Assembly: GCA_021792555.1 (NCBI GenBank)
Contig: JAJYUL010000028.1
Location: 1 to 49,125 of the forward strand
Source of the DNA: Pseudomonadota bacterium
GTDB taxonomy: Bacteria > Pseudomonadota > Gammaproteobacteria > Steroidobacterales > Steroidobacteraceae
DNA length: 49,125 nt
Direction of reading: 5' to 3'
Numbering within the stretch: the stretch's first letter is position 1; each line of letters begins with the position of its first letter. Positions 6,669 through 14,690 of this stretch are shown here, piece after piece. Position numbers and translations under genes: made by a program. The notes below the pieces were generated by a model. That model was not told the origin of the DNA. It was given only the letters and a program-made list of their open reading frames with translations, and ran no database searches.

Positions 6669-8453
6669 CTAAACCTGCAGGCCCATCGCCCGCATCAATT
6701 CGAGGCCGTTGCTGGTGGTGACGACGCCGGGGCGCAGTGTGTAGTCGAAGTGCATCTGCCCGGCGCGCATGGTTTCGCGGAAGTGCACGTTGCGCACCCG
6801 TCCTGAGAGCCGGGGCAGCTCGGTGAGCGCCAGATCGTGTGTCGTGACGATCCCGACCGCGCCGAGATCGATCAGCGCGCGCAGCAGCCCCTCCGCGCCG
6901 ATGCGCCGGTCATGGGAGTTGGTGCCCTGCAGCAGCTCGTCGATCAGAAAGATCAACGGCGCGCCGCCTTCGGCAAGCGCCACGATATGCCGCAGGCGGC
7001 TCAGTTCCGCGGAAAAGCGCGACTGCCCCTCGCGCAGCGAGTCGTTGACCCGGATGCTCGCGCCGAGCGTGAGCGGCGCAAGCCGCAGCGATTCGGCATC
7101 GACAGGCGCTCCGGCCATGGCGAGTACGACGTTCAGTCCCACTGCGCGCAGCAGCGTGCTTTTGCCGGACATGTTCGAGCCGCTGACCAGCAACACCGGC
7201 ACCTCAGCGGAAAGCGTCACGTCGTTGCGCACGCAGCGGGCGGCCGGCAGCAACGGGTGAGCGAGTCCCCGCGCATCGAGCACGCCAGGTTCCTCGGTGA
7301 ATTGCGGATAGGGCTGGCGGGGATGCTCGAAGCGGTACTGCGCGAGCGAGACGAGCGCCTCGAAGCGGCCGGTCGCATCGATCCAACGCGGCACGGCAGC
7401 GGCGTGCTCGCGGCGCCAGCGTTCGGCGGCGAGCGCAACCTGCACAGGATAGAGCAGCGGTACCGAGAGGAGCCAGCGCACGATGAGCGAGTCGCGCGCC
7501 TCGGCAAACGCTGCGATCCAGGCAAGCCGGCTCATGGCCGCGGAGGCGCGCCTGCCGCCGCAATCGAGCTGCGCGCGCAGCGCGAGCAGTGGCGCGCAGG
7601 AGAAAGGCTCCTGCTCGATGCGAGACAGCAGTTGTGCAAGCGTGCGCAGGCCGTCGGCCTCGTAGAGCGCCGCAGCGCCGCTGAGGAGGAGTGTGAGCGT
7701 GCGGCCGAGCCGATAGAGCACCCCCGCCTCGAGCACGAGAATCGCGATCGCGGGCAGCCATCCACCGCTCGCCAGGCCCCACAGCACCGCGGCGCAGAGC
7801 GCTGCGGGCAGTCCCACGGCCAGTGCGCGGATCCACGGCTGCCCGAGCCTGTTGGCCGACTCGGCCCACTCGAGCAGCTGCTGCGGCCGCACGGGCGTGA
7901 GGCCTTCCTCGCCGAGCACCGCCATCTCTTCACGCAGGTCGAGCCGCTCGCGCAGTTCATCGATGCTTGCGTGTCGGTCGCGGATTTCGGCTATTGCGGC
8001 CGGCGCGAGCAGCCAGGCGGACAGGGTCTGCTTGCCCATCGCCGTGCGCGCTGCGCACAGAAGCTCGAACAGGCTGCCTTCACCGAACAGGTCGAGGTCC
8101 GCCGCGTAGAGGTGATGAACGTCATCTTCGGGCCGCTCACGCACGCCGGTTCCGGCCCAGCGGTCCTCGATGCGCGCCATGGCTCGCCGATAGAATTGCC
8201 CCTGGCGCAGCGCGCGGGCCAGTCGGCGGCGCAGGCGGGCGTGGGCCGAGACGGTGGCGGCGAATGCGAGCACCGGCAGCGCGAGCCACCCCGCAGGGAA
8301 CCATTGTGCGAACCACGCCATCCAAGCCATGGCGAGCGCGGCACCGGCAAGGGAGAGTCGCGCCGTGCCGAATCCTCGGGAGGCGCGTTGCAGCGCGGCG
8401 ATGCGTGCTTCACGATCCGCGAGCCTTGCAGCGTACTGTTCGCCCGGCGTCAC
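6669..8453 (-). CDS. Membrane-anchored MutS-like DNA mismatch-repair family ATPase
   Basis: A 594-residue protein with the MutS ATPase domain (domain V) at its C-terminus. The Walker A is GSNMSGKST (K431), the Walker B is LIFLIDELLQGTNS, and STLLRAVGLNVVLA and THDLALTELP follow as in MutS. The N-terminal mismatch-recognition domain is missing. In its place are two hydrophobic hairpins (about residues 29-70 and 205-250), which suggest anchoring in the inner membrane. The middle resembles the MutS lever/clamp helices. I chose the GTG at 8453 because it begins the conserved part; the frame to 8684 would run into the promoter region of the divergent transporter. The role is unknown: DNA handling at the membrane is possible, canonical mismatch repair unlikely. 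Confidence 0.8.
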   Translation of the reverse strand: MTPGEQYAARLADREARIAALQRASRGFGTARLSLAGAALAMAWMAWFAQWFPAGWLALPVLAFAATVSAHARLRRRLARALRQGQFYRRAMARIEDRWAGTGVRERPEDDVHHLYAADLDLFGEGSLFELLCAARTAMGKQTLSAWLLAPAAIAEIRDRHASIDELRERLDLREEMAVLGEEGLTPVRPQQLLEWAESANRLGQPWIRALAVGLPAALCAAVLWGLASGGWLPAIAILVLEAGVLYRLGRTLTLLLSGAAALYEADGLRTLAQLLSRIEQEPFSCAPLLALRAQLDCGGRRASAAMSRLAWIAAFAEARDSLIVRWLLSVPLLYPVQVALAAERWRREHAAAVPRWIDATGRFEALVSLAQYRFEHPRQPYPQFTEEPGVLDARGLAHPLLPAARCVRNDVTLSAEVPVLLVSGSNMSGKSTLLRAVGLNVVLAMAGAPVDAESLRLAPLTLGASIRVNDSLREGQSRFSAELSRLRHIVALAEGGAPLIFLIDELLQGTNSHDRRIGAEGLLRALIDLGAVGIVTTHDLALTELPRLSGRVRNVHFRETMRAGQMHFDYTLRPGVVTTSNGLELMRAMGLQV

Positions 8454-8635
8454 CGCGGAAGTATAGCGGCACGCCTCCCGGGCGTGTGGCGCAAGCAGCC
8501 CATGCGCTCGACCGGCGGCAGCTGGTAGCATCGGCGGCCATGTGAGCGGCCTCACGGGGGTGGGGCCTCGTACCGGCGCGGCTGGCTTGAGCCGCGCCGA
8601 CGTGCATAACAATTCGCCAAAGGCGGTACTCGCGC

Positions 8636-10114
8636 ATGAACAACGACACCACGCTGACGCAGGGCAGTGGGGCGCCCGAGACATTCTGGGGCCACCCGCG
8701 TCAGCTCTGGACGCTGCTGGCCGTCACGGTCGGCTTCAACTTCTCCTTCTACGGCTTTCGCGCCTACCTGGCGCCCTACATCGCCGAGCAGTTCTACGGC
8801 ACGCTCTCGGCCGCCGCCGCGCAGCGCCATGCGGACCTGCTGGCGAGCGGCTTTCTCGCGCTCATGTATGCCACGCCGATTGCCGGCGGTTACGTGGCGG
8901 ACAAGATTCTGGGTGAAGTGCGCGCGCTGGCGATCTCGCTGTGGCTGCTGATACCGGCGCTGCTGCTGATGACGCTGCCGGATCTGTTCGGCTTCGAGGT
9001 CGGTCTGGCGCTGCTCGCGCTGTCGGTGGGGCTCAGCATTCCGCTCACGGTGCTGATCGGGCGCAATTACGCGGACAACGACCCGCGCCGCGAAGGCGGC
9101 TACACGCTGTTCTATCTGGCGATCAACCTCGGCAGTTTCATCGCGCCGTTCGTGTGCGCGGATTTCGTCGGCCATCGCTACGGGTATCGATGGGGGTTCG
9201 TCGCGGCGGCGGCCGGGGAGTTGGTGGCGGCGCTCATATTCCAGCTGCGCCTGCGCAAGCTGCGGCCGCTGGCGCCCCGCAATGTGAAGTTCGAACGCCC
9301 GCATGCGGCGCTCTGGGTGCTGCTCGCGATCGGCGTGCTCGTGATGCCCACGGCACTGCTGCTGTCGCGGCCGCAGATCCTCGGCTGGATCATGTACGCG
9401 TTGATGGCGGTGCTGGTGCTGTATTTCGTGGTGTCGTGCATCCGTCGCGGCGATCGGGTGCAGACCCAGCGCTACGTGGCGCTGCTGCTGCTGTTCGTCG
9501 CGCTGGTGGTTTTCTGGACATTCAGTTTCCAGGGCGTGACGTCGCTGAACTTCTTCGCCAAGGACTACGTGAACGCGCCGTTCAACTACACGCTGTTTCA
9601 GTCCGCCAATCCGCTCTACATCCTGATCTTTGCGCCGCTGATGGCGCTGATCTGGCCGTGGCTCGGCAAACGCGGCAAGGATCCCTCGACGCCGCGCAAG
9701 TTCGGCATCGGCCTGGTGCTGGTCGCCCTCAGCTACGGGGTCATGGTCGCCGGCATCCGATTCGGCACGGCCGCGGACGGGAAGATTGGCTGGGGCGTGC
9801 TCGCCGGCTGCTATCTCGCGCAGACGATCGGTGAGCTGGCGCTCAACCCGATCGGCTATGGGCTGGTCGGGTTGCTGGCGGCGCCCGAGGAGGCCTCATT
9901 TGCCATGGGCGGCTGGTTCTTCGGCGTGGCGCTCGCTTATCAGCTCGCCGGCTGGATCGCGACGCTCACCACCGGCTCCTCGGGCGGCGCGCAGTCGGGC
10001 ATCGCCGGATACGAGCATGTGTACCTGCGGATGTTCGTGGTCGGCATCGGCGCGAGTCTCGTGTATCTGCTCGGCGCACCGCAGATCCGCAAGCTCATGC
10101 ACGGCGTGCATTGA
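8636..10114 (+). CDS. POT-family (proton-dependent oligopeptide) MFS transporter
   Basis: A 492-residue transporter with about 12-14 hydrophobic segments. The PTR2 signatures are clear: FYLAINLGSFIAP in the first half, NFFAKDYVNAPFNYTLFQS, and ELALNPIGYGLVGLLAAPEE in the second. The first helix keeps FSFYGFRAYL, but the proton-coupling ExxER motif that normally precedes it is replaced by TVGFN (T31, F34, N35). The family imports di- and tripeptides using protons. Loss of ExxER suggests different coupling or a different substrate. The gene stands alone, divergent from the MutS-like gene and convergent with the MFS gene (14 bases between the stops). Confidence 0.88.
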   Translation: MNNDTTLTQGSGAPETFWGHPRQLWTLLAVTVGFNFSFYGFRAYLAPYIAEQFYGTLSAAAAQRHADLLASGFLALMYATPIAGGYVADKILGEVRALAISLWLLIPALLLMTLPDLFGFEVGLALLALSVGLSIPLTVLIGRNYADNDPRREGGYTLFYLAINLGSFIAPFVCADFVGHRYGYRWGFVAAAAGELVAALIFQLRLRKLRPLAPRNVKFERPHAALWVLLAIGVLVMPTALLLSRPQILGWIMYALMAVLVLYFVVSCIRRGDRVQTQRYVALLLLFVALVVFWTFSFQGVTSLNFFAKDYVNAPFNYTLFQSANPLYILIFAPLMALIWPWLGKRGKDPSTPRKFGIGLVLVALSYGVMVAGIRFGTAADGKIGWGVLAGCYLAQTIGELALNPIGYGLVGLLAAPEEASFAMGGWFFGVALAYQLAGWIATLTTGSSGGAQSGIAGYEHVYLRMFVVGIGASLVYLLGAPQIRKLMHGVH

Positions 10115-10128
10115 GCGCGGCGCTGTGC

Positions 10129-11361
10129 TCAGCGGCGTAGGCGGCGCTCGACGCGGATGAGCACCGCGGCGAGCGGCAGGGTGACGGTGAGCAGCGCGGC
10201 GAGCGCGCCGAGCGGTGCACGTGGGCCGAACCGCGCGATCGCCTCCAGGCCCGTGATCGGGCCGAGGCTGCCGCCGATGTCCCCGGCGACCTGATAGATG
10301 CCGATGGCGCGGCCATAGCGCTCCGGCTCAATCAGCTCGCCCATGATGACGATGAGCGGCACGCTGATGCCGCCGAGGCCGATGCCGATGATGCCGAGGG
10401 CGGCAGCCGCCGGCACGAGGGTGCGCGCGAAGGCGAGCAGCGCGAAGCCGCACGCCAAGCACACCGCGGACGGCAGCAGGATGCCGGTCTTATTGCCGCG
10501 GCTGTCGATGCTGCGGCCGGCGAACCAGGAAACCATGGCCGAAGTGCCGAGCATGACGGCCATCAGCGCCCCGGAGGAGCCTTCGGCATTGAGCCCGGGC
10601 AGCATCAGGTGGCGCTCGTGCACGATCAGCACCAGGGAGGAGAGGATGACGCCCTGCGCGGAGAAGAACACGATGAAATTGAACAGCCAGACGATCCACA
10701 GCGGCCCGGGTCTGAGCAGATCACGCAGCACGGCGAGGTTGGACGGCGGCCGGGGCCGGTCGCGGCGTGGCGCGGCCGCGCTCTTGCGGTGCGGCGCGAT
10801 GAAGTAAGCGCCGATCATGCCGCTGAAGGTGATGAAGGTGGCCGACACGAACGCGGCCCGCGCCGAGGCCAGATCGGCGACCAGTCCGCCGAGCAGCAGT
10901 CCCGCAGGCACGCCGAAGCTGAGCGCCATGCGCACCAGCGCGGTGGCGCGGCCGCGCTCGGAAGCGGCGCTGACGATGAGCGCGGCGGTGAGCGATCCAA
11001 CCATCAGCAATGAAGAGCCGACGCCCCAGAGCGCTCGTCCGAGCAGGAACCACGCCGTGGCATGAGTGCTCGCGAGCCCCGTGGTGAAGCACAGCGTGGC
11101 GAGCCCCTCGACGAGCAGTCCAATCACGAGCGGCCAGCGTGCCCCGAAGCGGTCGACCAGATGGCCCGTGAGCGGATTGATGCCGAGGCGCGTGATGCGG
11201 TTCAGGGAGAGGATGAGCCCGATCATGGCCGGGGCGATGCCGAGCGCCTGGCCGGCGAGCGGCAGGATGGGAAACACCACACCGCCGCCGAGTCCACCTG
11301 TGAACCCCAGCGCCGCCAACGCCCACAGCGAGGCATTCATGCCCCGGCTTTGCTCGCTCAT
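10129..11361 (-). CDS. Major facilitator superfamily transporter
   Basis: About 410 residues with 12 predicted membrane segments. An MFS loop 2-3 motif is visible as GHLVDRFGARWPL, with GRALWGVGSSLL in the first half and IGRAIGIYQVAGDIGGSLGP in the second. This places it with drug/metabolite efflux-type MFS proteins, but the substrate cannot be told. Two close starts are possible: ATG at 11361 (MSEQSRG) or ATG at 11340 (MNASLW). Neither has a strong ribosome site, and the open frame further upstream is arginine-rich and unlikely to be translated. A MarR-GNAT regulator gene begins about 200 bases away on the opposite strand and might control it. Confidence 0.85.
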   Translation of the reverse strand: MSEQSRGMNASLWALAALGFTGGLGGGVVFPILPLAGQALGIAPAMIGLILSLNRITRLGINPLTGHLVDRFGARWPLVIGLLVEGLATLCFTTGLASTHATAWFLLGRALWGVGSSLLMVGSLTAALIVSAASERGRATALVRMALSFGVPAGLLLGGLVADLASARAAFVSATFITFSGMIGAYFIAPHRKSAAAPRRDRPRPPSNLAVLRDLLRPGPLWIVWLFNFIVFFSAQGVILSSLVLIVHERHLMLPGLNAEGSSGALMAVMLGTSAMVSWFAGRSIDSRGNKTGILLPSAVCLACGFALLAFARTLVPAAAALGIIGIGLGGISVPLIVIMGELIEPERYGRAIGIYQVAGDIGGSLGPITGLEAIARFGPRAPLGALAALLTVTLPLAAVLIRVERRLRR

Positions 11362-11561
11362 GCCGGTACGCGCAGCGCGCACGCCCTCGCGCGCAGCGCA
11401 GTGTGCAGCGTATGCTGTCGGTGTGATGCGTGGGGGAGGCTCACCGCGGCACTTTACGGCATGCCGCCCGCCCTTCCAAGGGAGCGCGCCGGCGGGAGCG
11501 GGCGGATCGGCCGGCTGTCCGCTGCATTGCATGCGCACCGATCTGTCACTACAGTCAGCCG

Positions 11562-12452
11562 ATGAGTGTCGATCTGGATAGGCTGCGGGCATTGCGGCGC
11601 ATGCTTGCCCGCCGGTTCGAGCCGAGCGGTGATTCACCTGCGCGTGCCGGACCGACGTGCGCCGCCGCGGATGTGTTGCGCGCGATCGGCCGCGAGCGAA
11701 CACCGGTGCGGCTGCTGCGCGAGCGGCTCGCGCTCGGTTCTGCTCAGCTCGGCCGGCTGTTGCGCATGCTCGAGCACGAGGGGCTGGTGCGGCCGGGCGC
11801 GCGCGGGCAGGGCGATTCTCGCCGTGCCGTCGCTCTGACACGCGCCGGCTTGGCGCGATTGCAGCGGGTGGATGCGCAGGATGAGGCGCAGTTGCGCGCG
11901 CTGCTCGCGCCGCTGACGGCCGAGGAGGCGCGGCGGCTCGGCGCCGCCATGACAGAGATCGAGCGGATCCTGACACGCTCCGCGGTGACGATCGAGCCGG
12001 CTGATCCCGACGGCGAGGCGGCCCGGTGGTGTTTCGCGCGTTACTTCGATGAGCTCGATGCGCGCTTCCCGGGCGGCTTTGACCGCAGCGCCGGCGGCGG
12101 TACTGTGCGCGCGGAACTCATGCCCCCGCGCGGCAGGCTGCTCATCGCCCGGCTCGACGGCGCGCCCGTCGGCTGCGCGGCGATCCGCGCCCTTTCCCCC
12201 GGGATCCTCGAGATCAAGCGCATGTGGGTGGCCCCGAGTGCGCGCGGGTTCGGGATCGGCCGCGATCTGCTCGAGGCGCTCGAGCGCATCGCACGCCGGC
12301 GCAGGGTGCGCCTGATCAGACTCGACACGCACGCGACGCTCACCGAAGCGCTGCGCCTGTACCGCAGGGCGGGATATCGGCGCATACCCCGCTATAACGA
12401 CAACCCGTACGCGCAGCGCTGGTTCGAGAAGTCTCTGCGCGCAGCGGACTGA
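11562..12452 (+). CDS. MarR-GNAT fusion: winged-helix regulator with N-acetyltransferase domain
   Basis: A 296-residue fusion. Residues 1-145 form a MarR-type winged helix (LGSAQLGRLLRMLEHEGLVRPGARGQGDSRRAVALTRAGLARL matches the recognition helix, wing and following helix). Residues 150-296 are a GNAT acetyltransferase with acetyl-CoA loop APSARGFGIGRDLLEALE and the closing YRRAGYRRIPRYNDNP segment. MarR-GNAT fusions are a recognised architecture in which regulation and small-molecule or protein acetylation may be linked. The target is unknown. The ATG at 11562 begins exactly at the MarR domain; the longer frame to 11430 has no ribosome site. It is divergent from the MFS transporter, which could be its target. 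Confidence 0.85.
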   Translation: MSVDLDRLRALRRMLARRFEPSGDSPARAGPTCAAADVLRAIGRERTPVRLLRERLALGSAQLGRLLRMLEHEGLVRPGARGQGDSRRAVALTRAGLARLQRVDAQDEAQLRALLAPLTAEEARRLGAAMTEIERILTRSAVTIEPADPDGEAARWCFARYFDELDARFPGGFDRSAGGGTVRAELMPPRGRLLIARLDGAPVGCAAIRALSPGILEIKRMWVAPSARGFGIGRDLLEALERIARRRRVRLIRLDTHATLTEALRLYRRAGYRRIPRYNDNPYAQRWFEKSLRAAD

Positions 12453-12477
12453 CCGTCCTGCGAGTCGATCTACCGAA

Positions 12478-13560
12478 TCAAGCCGCCGCCTCCTGCGGCT
12501 GCATCGCCGCGCTCTGCCGCGCCAGCTCGAAATGGCGTGTCTCGCCGGTCTCGAGTGCGGTGAACGCCCGCTCGGGCACGCCGTGCCGAAGGCGCGCTGC
12601 GGCGAGCTCCCGCAGCGGATCCTCGAAGCCTTCCTCGCTCAGCCTGAAGCAGCCGAAATGGGTGGCGACGGAGACGCCGGCAGCCAGATCGCGATGCGCG
12701 CGGACGGCCTCCTCGGGATCCATGTGATTCGGCGCTTCGTACCAGCGCGGCGCATAGGCCCCGATGGGCAGCAGGGCGAGGTCGGCCGCGCCGAGACGGC
12801 GGCGTATGTCGTGGAAGTGACCGCCGTAGCCGGTGTCGCCGGCGAAATACACGCTCCCATCCGCGTCGCGCACGTGAAAGCCGCCCCAGAGCGAGCGGTT
12901 GCGGCCGAATACTCCGCGCCCCGACCAGTGCTGTGCAGGCGTGAGGGTGATGGTCGCGCGAGGCAGTTCCACCTGCTGCCACCAGTCGAGTTCGCGCACG
13001 TGCCGAAGCCCCGCGCCGCGCAGCAGGGCGCCGTTTCCGAGCCCTGTGACATAACGCGGCCGATGACCGGCCTCGATCCGGCGCAACGTGTCCAGGTCGA
13101 GGTGATCGTAGTGATCGTGCGAGATCAGGACCAGATCGATCGGCGGCAGCGCCTCGAGCGGCAGGCCGGGTGCGCGGACCCGCCGCGGCCCGAGGTTTCG
13201 AAAGGGGCTCACACGCTCGGCATACACCGGGTCGGTCAGGATGTTCAGTCCGGGGAGTTGGATAAGAAAGGTGATGTGATTGATGAACGTGAGCGCAACT
13301 TGCCGGGGCGCAAGGCGCTGCGGCAGCGCCGGCTCGGCGCGGTTCGCCACTTGCCTCGGCCAGGGTCGCGGGCGCACCGTCAGCGCCCGGCGCAGCAGAT
13401 CGAGCCAGCCGCGTCCGGCGCAGGCGTGCGGATTGAAAAAACACCGGCCGTCGAAATGGTCCGAGAGCCGCCCGTCGTGCGGTGCTCGCGCCTTTTGCAG
13501 CCGGCCGGTCAGGGGCGCACATGGGAACGGTGTGTCGATCGGGTCGCTCGTCGAGGGCAT
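12478..13560 (-). CDS. MBL-fold metallo-hydrolase, NAPE-PLD/UlaG-like
   Basis: A 360-residue metallo-beta-lactamase-fold hydrolase. The zinc motif is SHDHYDHLD (HxHxDH); further ligands are in ALTPAQHWSGRG, YFAGDTGYGGHF and THFGCF. The long N-terminal part (HFDGRCFFNP) and the QVALTFINHITFLIQLPGLNILTDPVY section match the bacterial relatives of N-acylphosphatidylethanolamine phospholipase D. These are often annotated simply as MBL-fold hydrolases. The expected reaction is phosphodiester or ester hydrolysis of a lipid-like substrate, but no specificity is shown. The gene is convergent with the MarR-GNAT gene and divergent from the cupin/GNAT pair; an inverted repeat lies 55 bases upstream. Confidence 0.85.
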   Translation of the reverse strand: MPSTSDPIDTPFPCAPLTGRLQKARAPHDGRLSDHFDGRCFFNPHACAGRGWLDLLRRALTVRPRPWPRQVANRAEPALPQRLAPRQVALTFINHITFLIQLPGLNILTDPVYAERVSPFRNLGPRRVRAPGLPLEALPPIDLVLISHDHYDHLDLDTLRRIEAGHRPRYVTGLGNGALLRGAGLRHVRELDWWQQVELPRATITLTPAQHWSGRGVFGRNRSLWGGFHVRDADGSVYFAGDTGYGGHFHDIRRRLGAADLALLPIGAYAPRWYEAPNHMDPEEAVRAHRDLAAGVSVATHFGCFRLSEEGFEDPLRELAAARLRHGVPERAFTALETGETRHFELARQSAAMQPQEAAA

Positions 13561-13615
13561 CTCACCACGCTCTGCGGCGGCTGTGCCGGTACGGAGGCCA
13601 GATTAGCGCACGGCC

Positions 13616-13641
13616 GTTACCGTTTTATTGCAACAGGTAAC
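13616..13641. promoter_or_regulatory. Inverted repeat GTTACC-N14-GGTAAC
   Basis: Perfect six-base arms GTTACC (13616-13621) and GGTAAC (13636-13641) lie in an AT-richer patch between the divergent MBL hydrolase and cupin genes, 55 bases upstream of the hydrolase start. The inner TT and AA also extend the symmetry partly. It is a plausible operator for a dimeric regulator acting on the hydrolase, on the divergent pair, or on both. No binding protein can be named. Confidence 0.4.
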
Positions 13642-13827
13642 ACTCGACATGTGGCCTCGCGATGTCAGTCGAGGTCGTCCGCGGAGCGCGCCTCGCGGGC
13701 ACGGCGGGCCATTGGCCGTGCCGCCCGTGCCCCTTGCGCGGTGACCGGCGCCGGGGGTTGTTCCGGGAGGGCCGCTCTTGCTACGGTATGCATCCGGTGC
13801 ACCGATCGGGACGGCAGGTTGGGCGGT

Positions 13828-14193
13828 ATGGGTGAGCAGGCCATCAATTTGCGCGGCAAGTTCGATTTGATCAATGAGCAGTGGTCGCCGCGGGTGATCG
13901 CGCAGATGAACGACTATCAGTTCAAGCTCGTGCGTATCCAGGGGGAGTTCATCTGGCACGATCATCCGGAAACGGACGAGACCTTCCTGGTGCTCGAGGG
14001 ACGGCTGCGCATCGATTTCGAGGACGGCAGCGTCGAGCTCGGCGCGGGCGAGCTGTACGTCGTGCCGAAAGGGCGTCGGCACAAGCCCTCGGCCTGCGAG
14101 GAAGCGAAGGTCCTGCTGATCGAGCCGCGAGGGGTGCTCAATACCGGGCGCGAGGGCGGAGCGAGGACGGCGCAGAACGATGTCTGGATCTGA
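13828..14193 (+). CDS. Small cupin-domain protein
   Basis: A 121-residue cupin. The first motif is seen around EFIWHDHPETDETFLVLEG (His, His, Glu) and the second in YVVPKGRRHKPSA (His). These are all the ligands needed for a metal centre. The family covers small isomerases, dioxygenases and proteins of unknown role annotated only as cupins. The ATG at 13828 begins the conserved fold; the open frame extends far upstream, but there it is antisense to the hydrolase. Its end overlaps the next gene by 14 bases, so the two are probably translated together. Confidence 0.85.
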   Translation: MGEQAINLRGKFDLINEQWSPRVIAQMNDYQFKLVRIQGEFIWHDHPETDETFLVLEGRLRIDFEDGSVELGAGELYVVPKGRRHKPSACEEAKVLLIEPRGVLNTGREGGARTAQNDVWI

Positions 14194-14686
14194 TCAGAAC
14201 ACTATGGGCGCCGGGGCCGAAGGCGCCCCGCAGGGCGTGCTGCTGCAGCTCGACGGCTATGTCATCACGGACGATCCGGCACGCATCGACCTGCGGGCGG
14301 TGCATGCATTTCTGCGCCGGGCATACTGGTCGAAGAACATCCCCCTCGAGATCGTCGAACGTGCCGTGCGCGCCTCGCTGTGCATCGGTGCGTACGCGCC
14401 CGCAGGCGAGCAGGTCGGGTTTTGCCGTCTGGTCACCGACTACGCGGTCTTCTGCTACGTGGGGGATGTCTACGTGCTCGAAGAGCACCGGGGGCGAGGC
14501 CTGTCGAAAGCGATGATGAAGGCCGCGGTGGAACACCCGCGGCTTCAGGGCCTGAGGCGCTGGTCGCTCGTGACCCACGACGCGCACGGGCTGTACGAGC
14601 AGTTCGGATTCCGGCGCGTCGCGCACCCCGAGCGGCATATGGAACGGCTCGATCCGGACATCTATCTGCGCGGCGCAGAGGAATAG
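14180..14686 (+). CDS. GNAT-family N-acetyltransferase
   Basis: A 168-residue single-domain acetyltransferase. The acetyl-CoA binding loop is seen as EEHRGRGLSKAMMKAAVEHP, preceded by the strand CYVGDVYVL and followed by LVTHDAHGLYEQFGFRRV, the usual motif B. The pattern fits the common bacterial group that modifies small amines or protein N-termini; the substrate is not known. It overlaps the cupin gene by 14 bases and ends 4 bases from the convergent channel gene. An internal ATG at 14204 is a possible alternative start. Confidence 0.87.
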   Translation: MSGSDQNTMGAGAEGAPQGVLLQLDGYVITDDPARIDLRAVHAFLRRAYWSKNIPLEIVERAVRASLCIGAYAPAGEQVGFCRLVTDYAVFCYVGDVYVLEEHRGRGLSKAMMKAAVEHPRLQGLRRWSLVTHDAHGLYEQFGFRRVAHPERHMERLDPDIYLRGAEE

Positions 14687-14690
14687 CGCC

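Noticed and set aside
6837-8528. Long plus-strand open frame (563 codons) opposite the MutS-like gene
   Set aside because: Arg/Gln/His-rich composition and no family motif; it mirrors the codon bias of the real gene on the other strand.
12532-13827. Upstream extension of the cupin frame across the MBL hydrolase gene
   Set aside because: The extension is antisense to a clear hydrolase and lacks any domain; the cupin fold begins at the ATG at 13828.
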